This document shows, piece by piece, positions 7,939 through 16,078 of a stretch of 64,000 nt of DNA. The stretch's first letter is position 1. Each line of letters begins with the position of its first letter. The stretch lies in NCBI RefSeq assembly GCF_009604385.1, contig NZ_WEGJ01000016.1, positions 59,991 through 123,990 of the forward strand. The letters run 5' to 3'. The translations under genes were made by a program, and so were the position numbers. The notes below the pieces were generated by a model, which did no database searches, was not told where the DNA came from, and saw only the letters and a list, made by a program, of their open reading frames with translations. The DNA comes from Streptomyces smaragdinus. Its GTDB lineage: Bacteria; Actinomycetota; Actinomycetes; Streptomycetales; Streptomycetaceae.

Positions 7939-9260
7939 CCCCCACCCCCGGCGACGCCGCCACCCGCGCCACCGACGAGATCCTGGCCGACACCCTGCAC
8001 GGCACCGCGCGCGGCGTCGTCGTCGACTCCCCGCCCGGCGCCGGCAAGTCCACGCTGGTGGTACGCGCCGCGCGGGAGCTGGCGGCGGCCGGGCGCCGGC
8101 TGATGATCGTCGCGCAGACGAACGCGCAGGTCGACGATCTGGTCGACCGCCTCGCGACGGCCGACCCCGGCCTGCCGGTGGGCCGGCTGCACAGCAGCGA
8201 CCCCCATCCGTACGACCGCGTGCTCGACCGGCACGCGGCGGTCCGCAAGTCCGCGAAGATCGGCGATCTGGCGGAGCTGCCGATCGTGGTGTCCACCGCC
8301 GCCAAGTGGGCGTGGGTGAAGGACGTCGACCCGTGGCAGCACGCGATCGTCGACGAGGCGTACCAGATGCGCTCCGACCAGCTCCTCGCCGTCGGACGAC
8401 TGTTCGAGCGGGCGTTGTTCGTGGGCGACCCCGGCCAGCTGGACCCCTTTGCGATCGTCGGCTCCGAGCAGTGGGCGGGCCTGACGTACGACCCCTCGAC
8501 CAGCGCCGTGACGACGCTCCTGGCCCACAACCCGGGGCTGCCGCAGCGCCGGCTGCCGGTCTCCTGGCGGCTGCCCCACTCCGCGGCGCGGCTGGTGTCC
8601 GACGCGTTCTACCCGTACACCGCCTTCCGCAGCGGCACCGGCCCCGGCGACCGCCGCCTCGCCCTCACGGCGGCCTCCGACGGCGGCGCCGCCGACCGCG
8701 TGCTGGACATCGCCGCCGAGACGGGCTGGGGCCTGCTGGAGCTCCCGCCCCAGCACACCCCGCGCACCGACCCGGAGGCCGTCACCGCGGTCGCCGGCGT
8801 GGTGCGGCGGCTGCTGGAGCGCGGCGCCGTCGCGCACTCGGAGCGCTCGGCGGACGGCGGCGAGCCGGTCGGCCCGGACCGGATCGCGGTCGGCACCGCG
8901 CACCGCGACCAGGCGGCGGCAATCCGGGCGGCGCTGGCCGCGCTCGGCGTCCGCGGCGTCACGGTGGACACGGCGAACCGGCTGCAGGGGCGGGAGTTCG
9001 ACGTCACCGTGGTGCTGCATCCGCTGTCGGGGCGGCCGGACGCGACGGCGTTCCATCTGGAGACGGGCCGCCTGTGCGTCCTCACGTCCCGGCACCGGCA
9101 CGCGTGCGTGGTGGTCTCCCGGGCCGGCATCCCCGAGCTGCTCGACGAGTACCCGTCGGCGGAGCCCGTGCGCCTGGGCGTCGAGGTGAAGTTCCCCGAC
9201 GGCTGGGAGGCCCATCAGGCGGTGCTGGCACATCTCGCCGAGCTGCGGGTACGGATGTGA
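7935..9260 (+). CDS. UPF1-like superfamily 1 helicase/ATPase
   Basis: The 441-residue protein carries the SF1 helicase motifs: Walker A 'PPGAGKST' (residues 33-40), motif Ia 'QTNAQVDDL' (61-69), Walker B 'AIVDEAY' (137-143), motif III 'GDPGQLDP' (164-171), motif IV 'SWRLP', motif V 'ANRLQGREFDVTVV' and motif VI 'VLTSRHRHACVVV'. The 'TN..VD.L' Ia motif is typical of the UPF1/Dna2/senataxin-like SF1B group, which moves 5' to 3'. At 441 residues it is close to a bare helicase core, lacking the N-terminal barrel of full-length relatives; the preceding gene may supply that part. The GTG start at 7935 overlaps the previous stop as GTGA. With the Fe-S nuclease two genes upstream it resembles a split Dna2-like machine for DNA repair or defence. 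Confidence 0.8.
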   Translation: MTPTPGDAATRATDEILADTLHGTARGVVVDSPPGAGKSTLVVRAARELAAAGRRLMIVAQTNAQVDDLVDRLATADPGLPVGRLHSSDPHPYDRVLDRHAAVRKSAKIGDLAELPIVVSTAAKWAWVKDVDPWQHAIVDEAYQMRSDQLLAVGRLFERALFVGDPGQLDPFAIVGSEQWAGLTYDPSTSAVTTLLAHNPGLPQRRLPVSWRLPHSAARLVSDAFYPYTAFRSGTGPGDRRLALTAASDGGAADRVLDIAAETGWGLLELPPQHTPRTDPEAVTAVAGVVRRLLERGAVAHSERSADGGEPVGPDRIAVGTAHRDQAAAIRAALAALGVRGVTVDTANRLQGREFDVTVVLHPLSGRPDATAFHLETGRLCVLTSRHRHACVVVSRAGIPELLDEYPSAEPVRLGVEVKFPDGWEAHQAVLAHLAELRVRM

Positions 9261-9345
9261 GGAAGCTCCTCGTACGGGCCGTTGGGGCGCTCTTGCGCGG
9301 CGCGCGACAATGGATCCCGTCCGATCTTCGACTGGAGGGCCGCAC

Positions 9346-9723
9346 ATGACGGAGCCGCAGCCGGCTCAGCACCCCGGTGAGAGAGGCGGCCGGGCCGTGC
9401 CCCGCCGTCCCGCGTCGCTGATCTTCGAGCCGCAGGACGCCGTCACGGACCCGGAGCACTTCTTCGGCCTCGAGGCCCTGGACGACCCCCTCGACCTCCT
9501 CGCCCGGTCCACGGACCTGGCACTGGCATTCCGCGCGGCCACCGACCGGGCGGTGGAGTACCAGGCCCTCGCGGCCGCGCAGCTCGCCGACCCCCGGCGG
9601 TTCGACCGGCTCACGGCGGAGGCGATCGCGGAGCGGGCGGACTGGTCGGTCGACTACGCGCAACGCATGATCGACTACGGCCGTGACCTGCTGCGGGGCG
9701 GGGAACCGCCGGTGGAGGACTGA
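9346..9723 (+). CDS. Small hypothetical protein
   Basis: The 125-residue soluble protein has a disordered N-terminus (residues 1-30) and a helical remainder with many Ala, Asp and Leu residues ('ALDDPLDLLARSTDLALAFRAA'). I do not recognise the family. A good GGAGGG site (9332-9337) supports the ATG at 9346. It lies 85 bp after the helicase gene in the same direction and before tRNA-Lys, so it may be read from the helicase operon or its own promoter. No function can be given. Confidence 0.6.
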   Translation: MTEPQPAQHPGERGGRAVPRRPASLIFEPQDAVTDPEHFFGLEALDDPLDLLARSTDLALAFRAATDRAVEYQALAAAQLADPRRFDRLTAEAIAERADWSVDYAQRMIDYGRDLLRGGEPPVED

Positions 9724-9788
9724 GGTCTCCCGTAGCGCAATATCGATTTTCGATCTCAGGCACACGGGTGCTACAGTCATCTCACCAG

Positions 9789-9862
9789 GCGCCGCTAGCT
9801 CAGTTGGTTAGAGCAGCTGACTCTTAATCAGCGGGTCCGGGGTTCGAGTCCCTGGCGGCGCA
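9789..9862 (+). tRNA. tRNA-Lys (anticodon CTT), copy 1
   Basis: The acceptor stem GCGCCGC/GCGGCGC, anticodon arm GCTGA-CTCTTAA-TCAGC, T-arm with TTCGAGT and discriminator A form a standard cloverleaf. The loop CTCTTAA gives anticodon CTT (lysine AAG). CCA is not encoded. An identical copy lies in the opposite direction at 19300-19373. Confidence 0.97.
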
Positions 9863-9869
9863 CGTCGGC

Positions 9870-9923
9870 CGGAGGCCGTCCTGTCTGCAGAAAGCGCAGA
9901 CCGGGCGGCCTCCGTCGTTTTTT
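9870..9923 (+). terminator. Intrinsic terminator after tRNA-Lys copy 1
   Basis: A 9-bp outer stem CGGAGGCCG/CGGCCTCCG encloses an inner GTCTGC/GCAGAC stem and is followed by six Ts (9918-9923), a classical rho-independent terminator 8 nt after the tRNA. Confidence 0.85.
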
Positions 9924-10018
9924 CGCGGCTTCGCCGCGGGTGGGGGCTGCCGCCACCCACACCCCCGCCGGGTGACGGGGCGGGCGGAGTCGTTCGGCAC
10001 CCCGCCGGCAGGCGTGAA

Positions 10019-10056
10019 GCGTCCCCCTGGGCCAGGGGCGTAGCCCAGGGGGACGC
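10019..10056 (-). terminator. Hairpin terminator after the M6 protease gene
   Basis: A perfect 14-bp stem, GCGTCCCCCTGGGC/GCCCAGGGGGACGC, with a 10-nt loop lies 17 nt beyond the protease stop codon. It lacks a T-run, as is usual in this genus. Confidence 0.7.
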
Positions 10057-10072
10057 GGTTCTGCGGGGGCGG

Positions 10073-11320
10073 TCAGCGGCGTTCGACGCGGATCGTCCAG
10101 GTGTTGTCCGGGGCGCGGGACGTGACCGAGATCGTCACGCCGTCCTCCGGGACCGTGAGGCGCTCCCCCACGCCCAGCGGGGCGTCCGCCAGCGGCGGGT
10201 ACACCGACGTGGTGTCGCAGGCGCCGGAGCCCGGGTGGCCGTCCAGCACCTCGATCGGCCCGTCCCCGGACGACGTCCCCGCCCGTACCCGGTACACCAG
10301 CACGCCCTCCGTACACGCGTCCCGGTCGTTGCCGGAGCGGCCGCGGGCCTCGACGGCGAGCGCCGAGTCCGCGCCCGTACGGATCACGACGAGCCGGGTG
10401 CTGCGCAGCGCGCGGTCGGTGGGCGGGGCGGCCAGGGGCTGCAGGGACCAGGTGCCCTCGCCGGTCTTGTCGACGCAGCCGACCTGCGCGTCCGTGATCC
10501 AGCCGAGCTTCCACTTGTGCCAGGCGAACGGCTCGGGCGCCAGCCCGAACTGGCTGCCCATCATGTCCCAGTCACCGACGTACGTGTCCCAGTCCGCCTT
10601 GCCGTCCACGGGCCGGTGGTACAGGTCGGGCAGGTCGAAGACGTGCCCCGTCTCGTGGGCCAGGACGTTGCGGTCGGGCGGGTGCTGCTCGAAGACGGTG
10701 ACGATCCGGCGCAGCCGCGCGCCGTCGGCGGTCAGCGGCCGGTCGAAGTTGACGACCTTCGTGGCGTCGGAGTCGACGCCCGGCGCGTCGGGGTCGGCGA
10801 CGAAGTACACGACGTCGTAGTCGCGGAAGTCCACCTCCGCGTCGGCGGCGTCGACCGCGTCGCGCAGATAGCGGGCCCGCCGGTCGGGGGCCCAGTCCCG
10901 CTCGATCCGGTACGCGGTGGACGCGGCCGGCATCTCGATCCAGTCCCGCAGCGGCTCGGCCTCGAGCCGGAACCGCCCGTAGGAGGAGCGGGCGAAGAAG
11001 TCGGAGGTGGCGGGGAAGTGATCCGCGGCCAGCTCGCTCGTACGAACCTCGGGGCGCGAGTCCGGGAACGAGAGGAACACCATCACGGCGCGGAGGGTCT
11101 CGCGCGGCCGTGGGTAGGCGCTGTTCCAGGTGTCCAGGCCCTCGGAGTGGTGCGCGTCGGTGCGCTCCAGGGCGCACGGACGGGGGGCGTCGGCGCCGGC
11201 CGGGCCGGCTATGAAGGAGCTGGCTATGAGCGCGGCCACGGTCCCGGTCACCGCGGTTATCCGCCGCAGGTTCCGCCCGCGCCGACTCTTCGCTCCTGCT
11301 ATACGCCCTGGCTGCACCAC
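10073..11320 (-). CDS. Secreted M6-family zinc metalloprotease domain protein
   Basis: The 415-residue protein from GTG at 11320 has an export signal (residues about 10-45: basic 'SRRGRNLRR', then a hydrophobic stretch, then 'GPAGADAP'). The zinc site HETGH lies at residues 222-226 followed by 'VFDLPDLY', the M6 (immune inhibitor A) signature, with a 'DWDMMGS' Met-turn downstream. It should be released outside the cell and cleave proteins; substrates are unknown. Upstream ATG/GTG codons in the same frame would add a long non-secretory extension, so the GTG before the signal peptide is preferred (GTG at 11317 is equally possible). A 17-bp inverted repeat at 11354-11420 lies directly upstream and could control it. 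A second, larger M6 protease is at 59.0-61.4 kb. Confidence 0.85.
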   Translation of the reverse strand: MVQPGRIAGAKSRRGRNLRRITAVTGTVAALIASSFIAGPAGADAPRPCALERTDAHHSEGLDTWNSAYPRPRETLRAVMVFLSFPDSRPEVRTSELAADHFPATSDFFARSSYGRFRLEAEPLRDWIEMPAASTAYRIERDWAPDRRARYLRDAVDAADAEVDFRDYDVVYFVADPDAPGVDSDATKVVNFDRPLTADGARLRRIVTVFEQHPPDRNVLAHETGHVFDLPDLYHRPVDGKADWDTYVGDWDMMGSQFGLAPEPFAWHKWKLGWITDAQVGCVDKTGEGTWSLQPLAAPPTDRALRSTRLVVIRTGADSALAVEARGRSGNDRDACTEGVLVYRVRAGTSSGDGPIEVLDGHPGSGACDTTSVYPPLADAPLGVGERLTVPEDGVTISVTSRAPDNTWTIRVERR

Positions 11321-11727
11321 ACGACCCCGTCCCTCGCGAAGCGGACTGCGAGGCTGTCGCCAAACCCCCGCCTGCGCCCTGCGCCCGCGCTCCGCGCGGA
11401 CGACGGGGGTTTGGCGACAGTCTCTTACCGAACAAGACCCACCCTGTGTGGTTTTATGGGCGAATGCCCTGTTCCAGTGCGCCAGCCGGGTGAGGAGCCG
11501 CCCGATGGGGCCCGCGGGGCCGGAGTGACGGAGAGTGACGCGTGTGGGGGCGATGGCAGGCCACGTCAAGAACAGGCGGGTTCCGCCCCGCTCCCGGGGT
11601 ACCGTGAAACGAGGGGCGGCGACGCTGCTGGATCGCTGTGGCGGGCAGCCTCTATGATCGGCACATTTCCAGCGTGGTGACGGTGCTGCCCCAGGCAGTC
11701 GGGTGCCCCTACGGGTGGGAGCTAGCG
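11321..11727. other. Divergent regulatory region between M6 protease and cdgA-like gene
   Basis: No gene is supported in this 407-bp gap. It holds a long inverted repeat (11354-11420), an AT-richer patch near 11440-11460 that may contain a promoter, and two AGTGAC hexamers 10 bp apart at 11524-11529 and 11534-11539. AGTGA is the half-site of the BldD operator, and cdgA is a known BldD target in S. coelicolor, but the two copies here are direct rather than inverted. Confidence 0.45.
11354..11420. repeat. 17-bp perfect inverted repeat upstream of the M6 protease
   Basis: CTGTCGCCAAACCCCCG (11354-11370) is the exact reverse complement of 11404-11420, separated by 33 nt that are themselves GC-rich. 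It starts 34 bp upstream of the protease start, so it would form a strong hairpin in the 5' leader, or be a protein-binding site. Confidence 0.75.
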
Positions 11728-13509
11728 GTGAGCGGATCCCTCGGCCGGCCGGTCTGCGCGACCGGCGCCACGGCGGCTTTGATCACGGAGCGTCATCTGG
11801 CCGCGGCGGCGCCCGTCGACGCGGAGGACTTCCGGACCGCGTTCGTCTCGGCCCATCTGGCCATGGCGATCGTCGGCAGCGACGGACTGGTGCGTGCGGC
11901 GAACGAACGACTCCTGGCCCTGTTCGCCCCCGCGGGCGCCGGGGCGGGCGCGCTGACCGGCGCCTCGGCCGCCGATCTGTGCGCGCTGCGCGAGGAGCCG
12001 TGGATGTGGAGCTCCTTCGTCGAGGTCCTGCAGGGCCGGCGGGCGGAGCTGCTGGTGTCGCGGCGGCTGAAGGCGGCGGACGGCACCCCGCTGTGGGCCG
12101 AGGTGACGATCACGCCGCTGGCCGCCGGCGGGGCGCTGCTGTCGGTCGCGGACGTCGGCGAGGACCGGGAGCTGCGGGCCCGGCTGCGGCATCTGCAGAT
12201 GCACGACGCGGTGACGCGGCTGCCGAACCGGGCCCTGTTCTTCGAACGGCTGTCCGGGGCGTTGGAGCAGGCCCGGGAGGCCGGCACCGGGCGGATCGGC
12301 CTCGTCTATCTCGACCTGGACGGTTTCAAGGCCATCAACGACACCCTCGGCCACCGCACCGGCGACCGGCTGCTGGCCGCCGTCGGCCGGCGGCTCACGG
12401 ACTGCGCGGCGGCACACGGCGGTCATCTGGTCGCCCGCCTCGGCGGTGACGAGTTCGCCCTGCTGGTGACCGGCTCGACGGGCACGGAACAGGCCGGCGA
12501 GCTGGCGACGGCGGTGCTGAACGCGCTGCAGGAGCCGTTCGACCTGGCCGGGCAGCGGCATTCGGTGTCCGCGAGCATCGGCGTGGTCGAGCGGGCGGCG
12601 CGCGGCACGACGGCGACAGCCCTGATGCAGGCCGCCGACACGACGCTGTACTGGGCCAAGGCCGACGGCAAGGCCCGCTGGACGCTCTTCGACCCCGAGC
12701 GCAACGCCCACCGGATGACCCGTCAGGCCCTCTCCTCGGGGCTGCGGCCGGCCGTGGAGCGCGGCGAGTTCCAGCTGGCGTACCAGCCGCTGGTCGGCCT
12801 CGGGGACGGCGCCGTGCGCGGCGTGGAGGCGCTGGTGCGCTGGCGGCACCCGCGGCTCGGGCTGCTCACGCCGAACCGGTTCATCGGGCTGGCCGAGGAG
12901 AACGGCGCCATCGTGCAGCTGGGCCGCTGGGTGCTGCGCACCGCCTGCCGCCAGGCGCGGGCGTGGCAGCTGACACGGCCGGAGACGCCGGTGCTGATGA
13001 GCGTGAACGTCGCGGTGCGGCAGGTGTGGGACTCGGATCTGGTCGCGGACGTCGCGGAGATCCTGGCGGAAACCGAACTGCCGCCGGGGCTGCTGCAGCT
13101 GGAGCTGACGGAGTCCGCGGTCATGGGCTCCGCTGGCCGCCCGCTGCAGGCGTTGCAGGCGCTGCACGAGATGGGCGTGGGGATCGCCATCGACGACTTC
13201 GGCACCGGGTACTCGAACCTCGCGTACCTGAGCCGGCTGCCGGTGACGACGCTGAAGCTGGACGGCTCGTTCGTACGCGGCTTCCGCGACGCCGAGCATC
13301 CGAACCCGGCCGACGAGACGATCGTCGAGGCCCTGGTGCATCTGGCCCACCAGCTGGGCCTCTCGGTCGTGGCGGAGGGTGTGGAGTCGGAGGAGCAGGC
13401 GCAGCGGCTGCGGGCGATCGGCTGCGACACGGCGCAGGGCTGGTTCTACTCGCGCGCGGTGTCCGCGGAGAAGGTCACGGAGCTGCTGGGGGCTCCGGTA
13501 CGGCCCTGA
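11728..13509 (+). CDS. cdgA: PAS-GGDEF-EAL cyclic di-GMP turnover protein (CdgA-like)
   Basis: The 593-residue soluble protein has a PAS sensor region (about residues 40-155), a diguanylate cyclase domain with intact GGDEF at 239-243, and a phosphodiesterase domain with EAL at 367-369 plus 'DDFGTGYSNL' and 'VVAEGVE'. Both enzymatic motifs look complete, so it may make and break c-di-GMP depending on the PAS signal. No membrane segment is seen. In Streptomyces, c-di-GMP controls the switch from growth to sporulation through BldD, and CdgA has this domain order; orthology is inferred from architecture and remembered gene order. GTG at 11728 has GGGTGGGAG just upstream; the 30-residue extension to the ATG at 11638 has no comparable site. 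Confidence 0.82.
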   Translation: MSGSLGRPVCATGATAALITERHLAAAAPVDAEDFRTAFVSAHLAMAIVGSDGLVRAANERLLALFAPAGAGAGALTGASAADLCALREEPWMWSSFVEVLQGRRAELLVSRRLKAADGTPLWAEVTITPLAAGGALLSVADVGEDRELRARLRHLQMHDAVTRLPNRALFFERLSGALEQAREAGTGRIGLVYLDLDGFKAINDTLGHRTGDRLLAAVGRRLTDCAAAHGGHLVARLGGDEFALLVTGSTGTEQAGELATAVLNALQEPFDLAGQRHSVSASIGVVERAARGTTATALMQAADTTLYWAKADGKARWTLFDPERNAHRMTRQALSSGLRPAVERGEFQLAYQPLVGLGDGAVRGVEALVRWRHPRLGLLTPNRFIGLAEENGAIVQLGRWVLRTACRQARAWQLTRPETPVLMSVNVAVRQVWDSDLVADVAEILAETELPPGLLQLELTESAVMGSAGRPLQALQALHEMGVGIAIDDFGTGYSNLAYLSRLPVTTLKLDGSFVRGFRDAEHPNPADETIVEALVHLAHQLGLSVVAEGVESEEQAQRLRAIGCDTAQGWFYSRAVSAEKVTELLGAPVRP

Positions 13510-13519
13510 GGCCCGCCCG

Positions 13520-13813
13520 TCAGGCCGCCTCGGCCTCCTCGGCGGTCTCCTCCGCCCCCGGCAGGGCGCGGTGGACGCGCAGGAGGGCGCGGGTGCCGAT
13601 GGACAGCAGGCTGGGGATCTCCGCCGTGGGGGCCCGGCGGGCGAGCGCCAGGATGTCGACGACCAGCGCGTAGTCCTCCAGCGCCGAGAGCGGGACGCGC
13701 GGGTCGCCCACCACCGCCGCGTACTCCGCCGCCACATCGGCGTACTCCATCACCGCCAGCCGGACGTCGACCTCCAGGCTGCGCGGGCCGTCACGGAAGT
13801 ACCTGTCCGCCAT
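13520..13813 (-). CDS. Small helical hypothetical protein
   Basis: This 97-residue protein is predicted all-helical, with Leu/Val/Ala-rich segments ('VVDILALARRA', 'LLSIGTRALLRVHRAL') and an acidic C-terminus. I do not recognise the family. ATG at 13813 is preferred over the ORF's first codon because GGGGGTG lies upstream. It converges on the cdgA-like gene, 10 bp from its stop. Confidence 0.55.
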   Translation of the reverse strand: MADRYFRDGPRSLEVDVRLAVMEYADVAAEYAAVVGDPRVPLSALEDYALVVDILALARRAPTAEIPSLLSIGTRALLRVHRALPGAEETAEEAEAA

Positions 13814-13944
13814 GGCGATACACCCCCGGTTGCACACTTTTCGAGCACCTGCCGTCAGTGTTCCCTTTTCGGGGCGGCAGTAGCATCACCCGTTCGGCCA
13901 GATTTTCCGGCACCGCAGACTGCCTGATCCCGGCAAGAAGCGGG

Positions 13945-14652
13945 TCAGCCCCCCGCCGCGAACAGCGCGCCCAGCTCCGGCCGTTCCCCCACCGTCCGCC
14001 CCACCAGCCGCAGGCCCTCCCAGACGGTGACCTGGTTCGCCGTCAGCACCGGCTTGCCCAGCGCCTCCTCCAGCGCCGTCAGATGCGCCGCCGTGTGCAG
14101 CGCGGTGTCCGGCAGCAGCACCGCCTCGGCGTCGGGGTGATCCCCCGCCCGCGCCAGCTCGACGACCTCCGCCCGCCCCAGCGTCCCGACCTCCGCCGCC
14201 GTGACGATGCCGCGCGCCCGGGTGGACAGCACCTGCGCCCCGGCCGCCTTCAGGAACTCCGCGAACATCCCCGCCACGTCCGCCGGATACGTCGCCGCCA
14301 CCGCCAGCCGCGTCACCCCCAGCGCGTGCGCCGCGTGCGCGAAGGCGAACGAGGTGGACGACGCCGGCACCCCGGCGGCGGCCGACAGCTCCCGCACCTG
14401 CTCGAGGGCCCCGTCCCACCCGTACACGAAGCTCGCCGACGTACACGCCCACACCACGGCGTCCACCTCCGGCAGCTCCACCAGCGCGGCCGTGAGCCGG
14501 GGCAGCGCCCCCATCCGCAGCAACGCGTCCATCCGGTGCGCGTCCTCACCGATGTCGGTGTGCGCGACGCGCAGCGGCTCACCGGTCAGGTCCGCGAGCA
14601 CCGGATAGTCGTCCTCGGCGGAATGCCCGGGATAGAGGAAGCCGATCGTCAT
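13945..14652 (-). CDS. Asp/Glu racemase / maleate cis-trans isomerase family protein
   Basis: The 235-residue protein belongs to the Asp/Glu racemase superfamily (maleate isomerase and arylmalonate decarboxylase branch). The first catalytic Cys lies in 'VWACTSASFVYG' (about residue 77). At the usual second Cys position I read 'LLPDTALHTA', which lacks Cys, so two-base racemase chemistry is unlikely. A paralogue with two candidate Cys residues is encoded at 25826-26599. AAGGGG precedes the ATG at 14652. The substrate is unknown. The location 4.8 kb from the amidase/ABC island, which contains the paralogue, suggests related but separate roles. Confidence 0.75.
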   Translation of the reverse strand: MTIGFLYPGHSAEDDYPVLADLTGEPLRVAHTDIGEDAHRMDALLRMGALPRLTAALVELPEVDAVVWACTSASFVYGWDGALEQVRELSAAAGVPASSTSFAFAHAAHALGVTRLAVAATYPADVAGMFAEFLKAAGAQVLSTRARGIVTAAEVGTLGRAEVVELARAGDHPDAEAVLLPDTALHTAAHLTALEEALGKPVLTANQVTVWEGLRLVGRTVGERPELGALFAAGG

Positions 14653-14693
14653 GAAAGTGCCCCTTCCCCGACGGCACGGGGGCGAATCAGGCC

Positions 14694-15038
14694 CTAGAGA
14701 TACAACCCCGTGGAATCCACGCCCTCGAGCCGCTCCGCGGCCACCGCGTGCAGATCGCGCTCGCGCAGCAGGACGTACGCGACGCCCCGTACCTCGACCT
14801 CGCCGCGGTCCTCCGGGTCGTACAGCACCCGGTCCCCGGCCTCCACCGACCGCACGTTCTGCCCCACGGCCACCACCTCCGCCCACGACAGCCGCTTGCC
14901 CACCTGGGCGGTCGCGGGGATCACGATGCCGCCGGACGAGCGACGCTCGCCCTCGGTCGTGTCCGTACGGACGAGCACGCGGTCGTGCAGCATCCGGATG
15001 GGGAGCTTGTCGTGGGTCGGCCGGGAGGAATCAGTCAC
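14694..15038 (-). CDS. GroES-like (Cpn10 family) protein
   Basis: The 114-residue protein matches the co-chaperonin Cpn10 fold: 'MLHDRVLVRTD', then 'SSGGIVIPATA' in the mobile-loop position, then 'AEVVAVGQN', 'EAGDRVLYDPEDRGEVEVRG' and 'YVLLRERDLHAV'. It carries an N-terminal and a C-terminal extension relative to GroES (about 97 residues), and no groEL is adjacent, so it is probably a paralogue rather than the main GroES. The GTG at 15038 has no clear ribosome-binding site; a start at the internal Met16 is possible. A 16-bp near-palindrome lies immediately upstream of the GTG. Confidence 0.75.
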   Translation of the reverse strand: MTDSSRPTHDKLPIRMLHDRVLVRTDTTEGERRSSGGIVIPATAQVGKRLSWAEVVAVGQNVRSVEAGDRVLYDPEDRGEVEVRGVAYVLLRERDLHAVAAERLEGVDSTGLYL

Positions 15039-15054
15039 GGGTACGACCGTACCC
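15039..15054. repeat. Palindrome abutting the GroES-like start codon
   Basis: GGGTACG-AC-CGTACCC has 7-bp arms with a 2-nt centre directly upstream of the GTG start, where a ribosome-binding site would normally be. It could be an operator, and its place would also affect translation. Confidence 0.45.
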
Positions 15055-15127
15055 GTGCGCGACCCGCCCGCGCGCCCTGGGTCCGGTACCCAGGCCCGTA
15101 CGGGCAGCGCCTGTACGGGACCGGTGC

Positions 15128-15466
15128 TCAGCGCCGCCGGCGGCCCCGGCGCGGGCGGCGGGTGCCCAGCGTCAGCAGGCCCACCACCGCGATCGCCGTC
15201 AGGGCCACGGGCAGGATGCGCTCCAGCCGCGGTGCCCCGTCGGGGCCGACCAGCTGGGACTTGACGCCCGACACCGCCCGGTTGGCGGTGACGAACGCGC
15301 GGCCCGCGGCCTGGTCGACGGCGCCGACCGTACGGGCCCGTACATCACTCATGATCGTCTGGGGGTGAACGCGTGTCGCGAGCTCGTCGAGCGTTGCCGA
15401 CAGCTGCTGCCTGCGGCGGACGATCTCCGCCTCGATCTGCGCAGGGGACCTGCTGCCTTCCGCCAC
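15128..15466 (-). CDS. DUF3618 membrane-anchored protein
   Basis: The 112-residue protein starts with the DUF3618 pattern ('SPAQIEAEIVRRRQQLSATLDELATRVHP'-type helix, residues 7-35), followed by an amphipathic middle, one transmembrane segment (about 88-102, 'VALTAIAVVGLLTL') and a very basic C-terminal tail. Family members are small proteins often linked to envelope stress genes; the function is not established. GTG at 15466 is supported by GGAGG 6-7 nt upstream. It is divergent from bcp. Confidence 0.8.
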   Translation of the reverse strand: MAEGSRSPAQIEAEIVRRRQQLSATLDELATRVHPQTIMSDVRARTVGAVDQAAGRAFVTANRAVSGVKSQLVGPDGAPRLERILPVALTAIAVVGLLTLGTRRPRRGRRRR

Positions 15467-15604
15467 CGCGCTGCCTCCGCTCTCGTACACCGTCGGCCGC
15501 GTACCGCCGCCGGGCTTGTCCGATGTGCACAGTCTGTCAGCCGCTAGGCTCGCCTGCGATACCGACCCCGCATCCGACGACCCTCGAAGAGGAGCCCCGG
15601 CACC

Positions 15605-16078
15605 ATGAGCGAGCGCCTGAAGCCCGGAGACACCGCCCCCGCGTTCACCCTCCCCGACGCCGACGGCAACGAGGTCTCCCTCGCCGACCACGCCGGCCGC
15701 AAGACGATCGTCTACTTCTACCCCGCGGCCCTCACCCCCGGCTGCACCAAGCAGGCCTGCGACTTCACCGACAACCTCGACGTCCTCGCCGCCGCGGGCT
15801 ACGACGTCATCGGCGTGTCCCCCGACAAGCCGGAGAAGCTGGCGAAGTTCCGCGAGAAGGAGTCCCTGAAGGTCACGCTGGTCGGGGATCCGTCGAAGGC
15901 GGTGCTGGAGGAGTACGGGGCTTTCGGCGAGAAGAAGATGTACGGCAAAACGGTGACGGGGGTCATCCGCTCGACGATCGTCGTCGACGAGAAGGGCAAG
16001 GTCGAGCACGCCTGGTACAACGTCCGGGCGACGGGGCATGTGGCGAAGCTCCTGAAGGACCTCAAGATCGAGTCCTGA
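15605..16078 (+). CDS. bcp: Thioredoxin-dependent peroxiredoxin Bcp
   Basis: This 157-residue protein is an atypical 2-Cys peroxiredoxin of the Bcp/PrxQ class. 'TPGCTKQAC' holds the peroxidatic Cys47 and resolving Cys52 five residues apart, and Arg in 'GVIRSTIVVDEKG' completes the active site. It reduces hydrogen and organic peroxides with electrons from thioredoxin in the cytoplasm. Length is normal for the family. Its ATG follows 'AGAGGAGCCCCGGCACC'. It is transcribed away from the DUF3618 gene; the HNH genes downstream are 123 bp away. Confidence 0.93.
   Translation: MSERLKPGDTAPAFTLPDADGNEVSLADHAGRKTIVYFYPAALTPGCTKQACDFTDNLDVLAAAGYDVIGVSPDKPEKLAKFREKESLKVTLVGDPSKAVLEEYGAFGEKKMYGKTVTGVIRSTIVVDEKGKVEHAWYNVRATGHVAKLLKDLKIES

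Larger units (their letters stand above)
9786..9985 (+). repeat. Left arm of a perfect 200-bp inverted repeat containing tRNA-Lys
   Basis: By direct reading, 9786-9985 is identical to the reverse complement of 19177-19376. The match includes 3 bp before the tRNA, the tRNA, its terminator and about 60 bp beyond, then stops sharply on both sides. The arms bracket about 9.2 kb. Confidence 0.92.
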
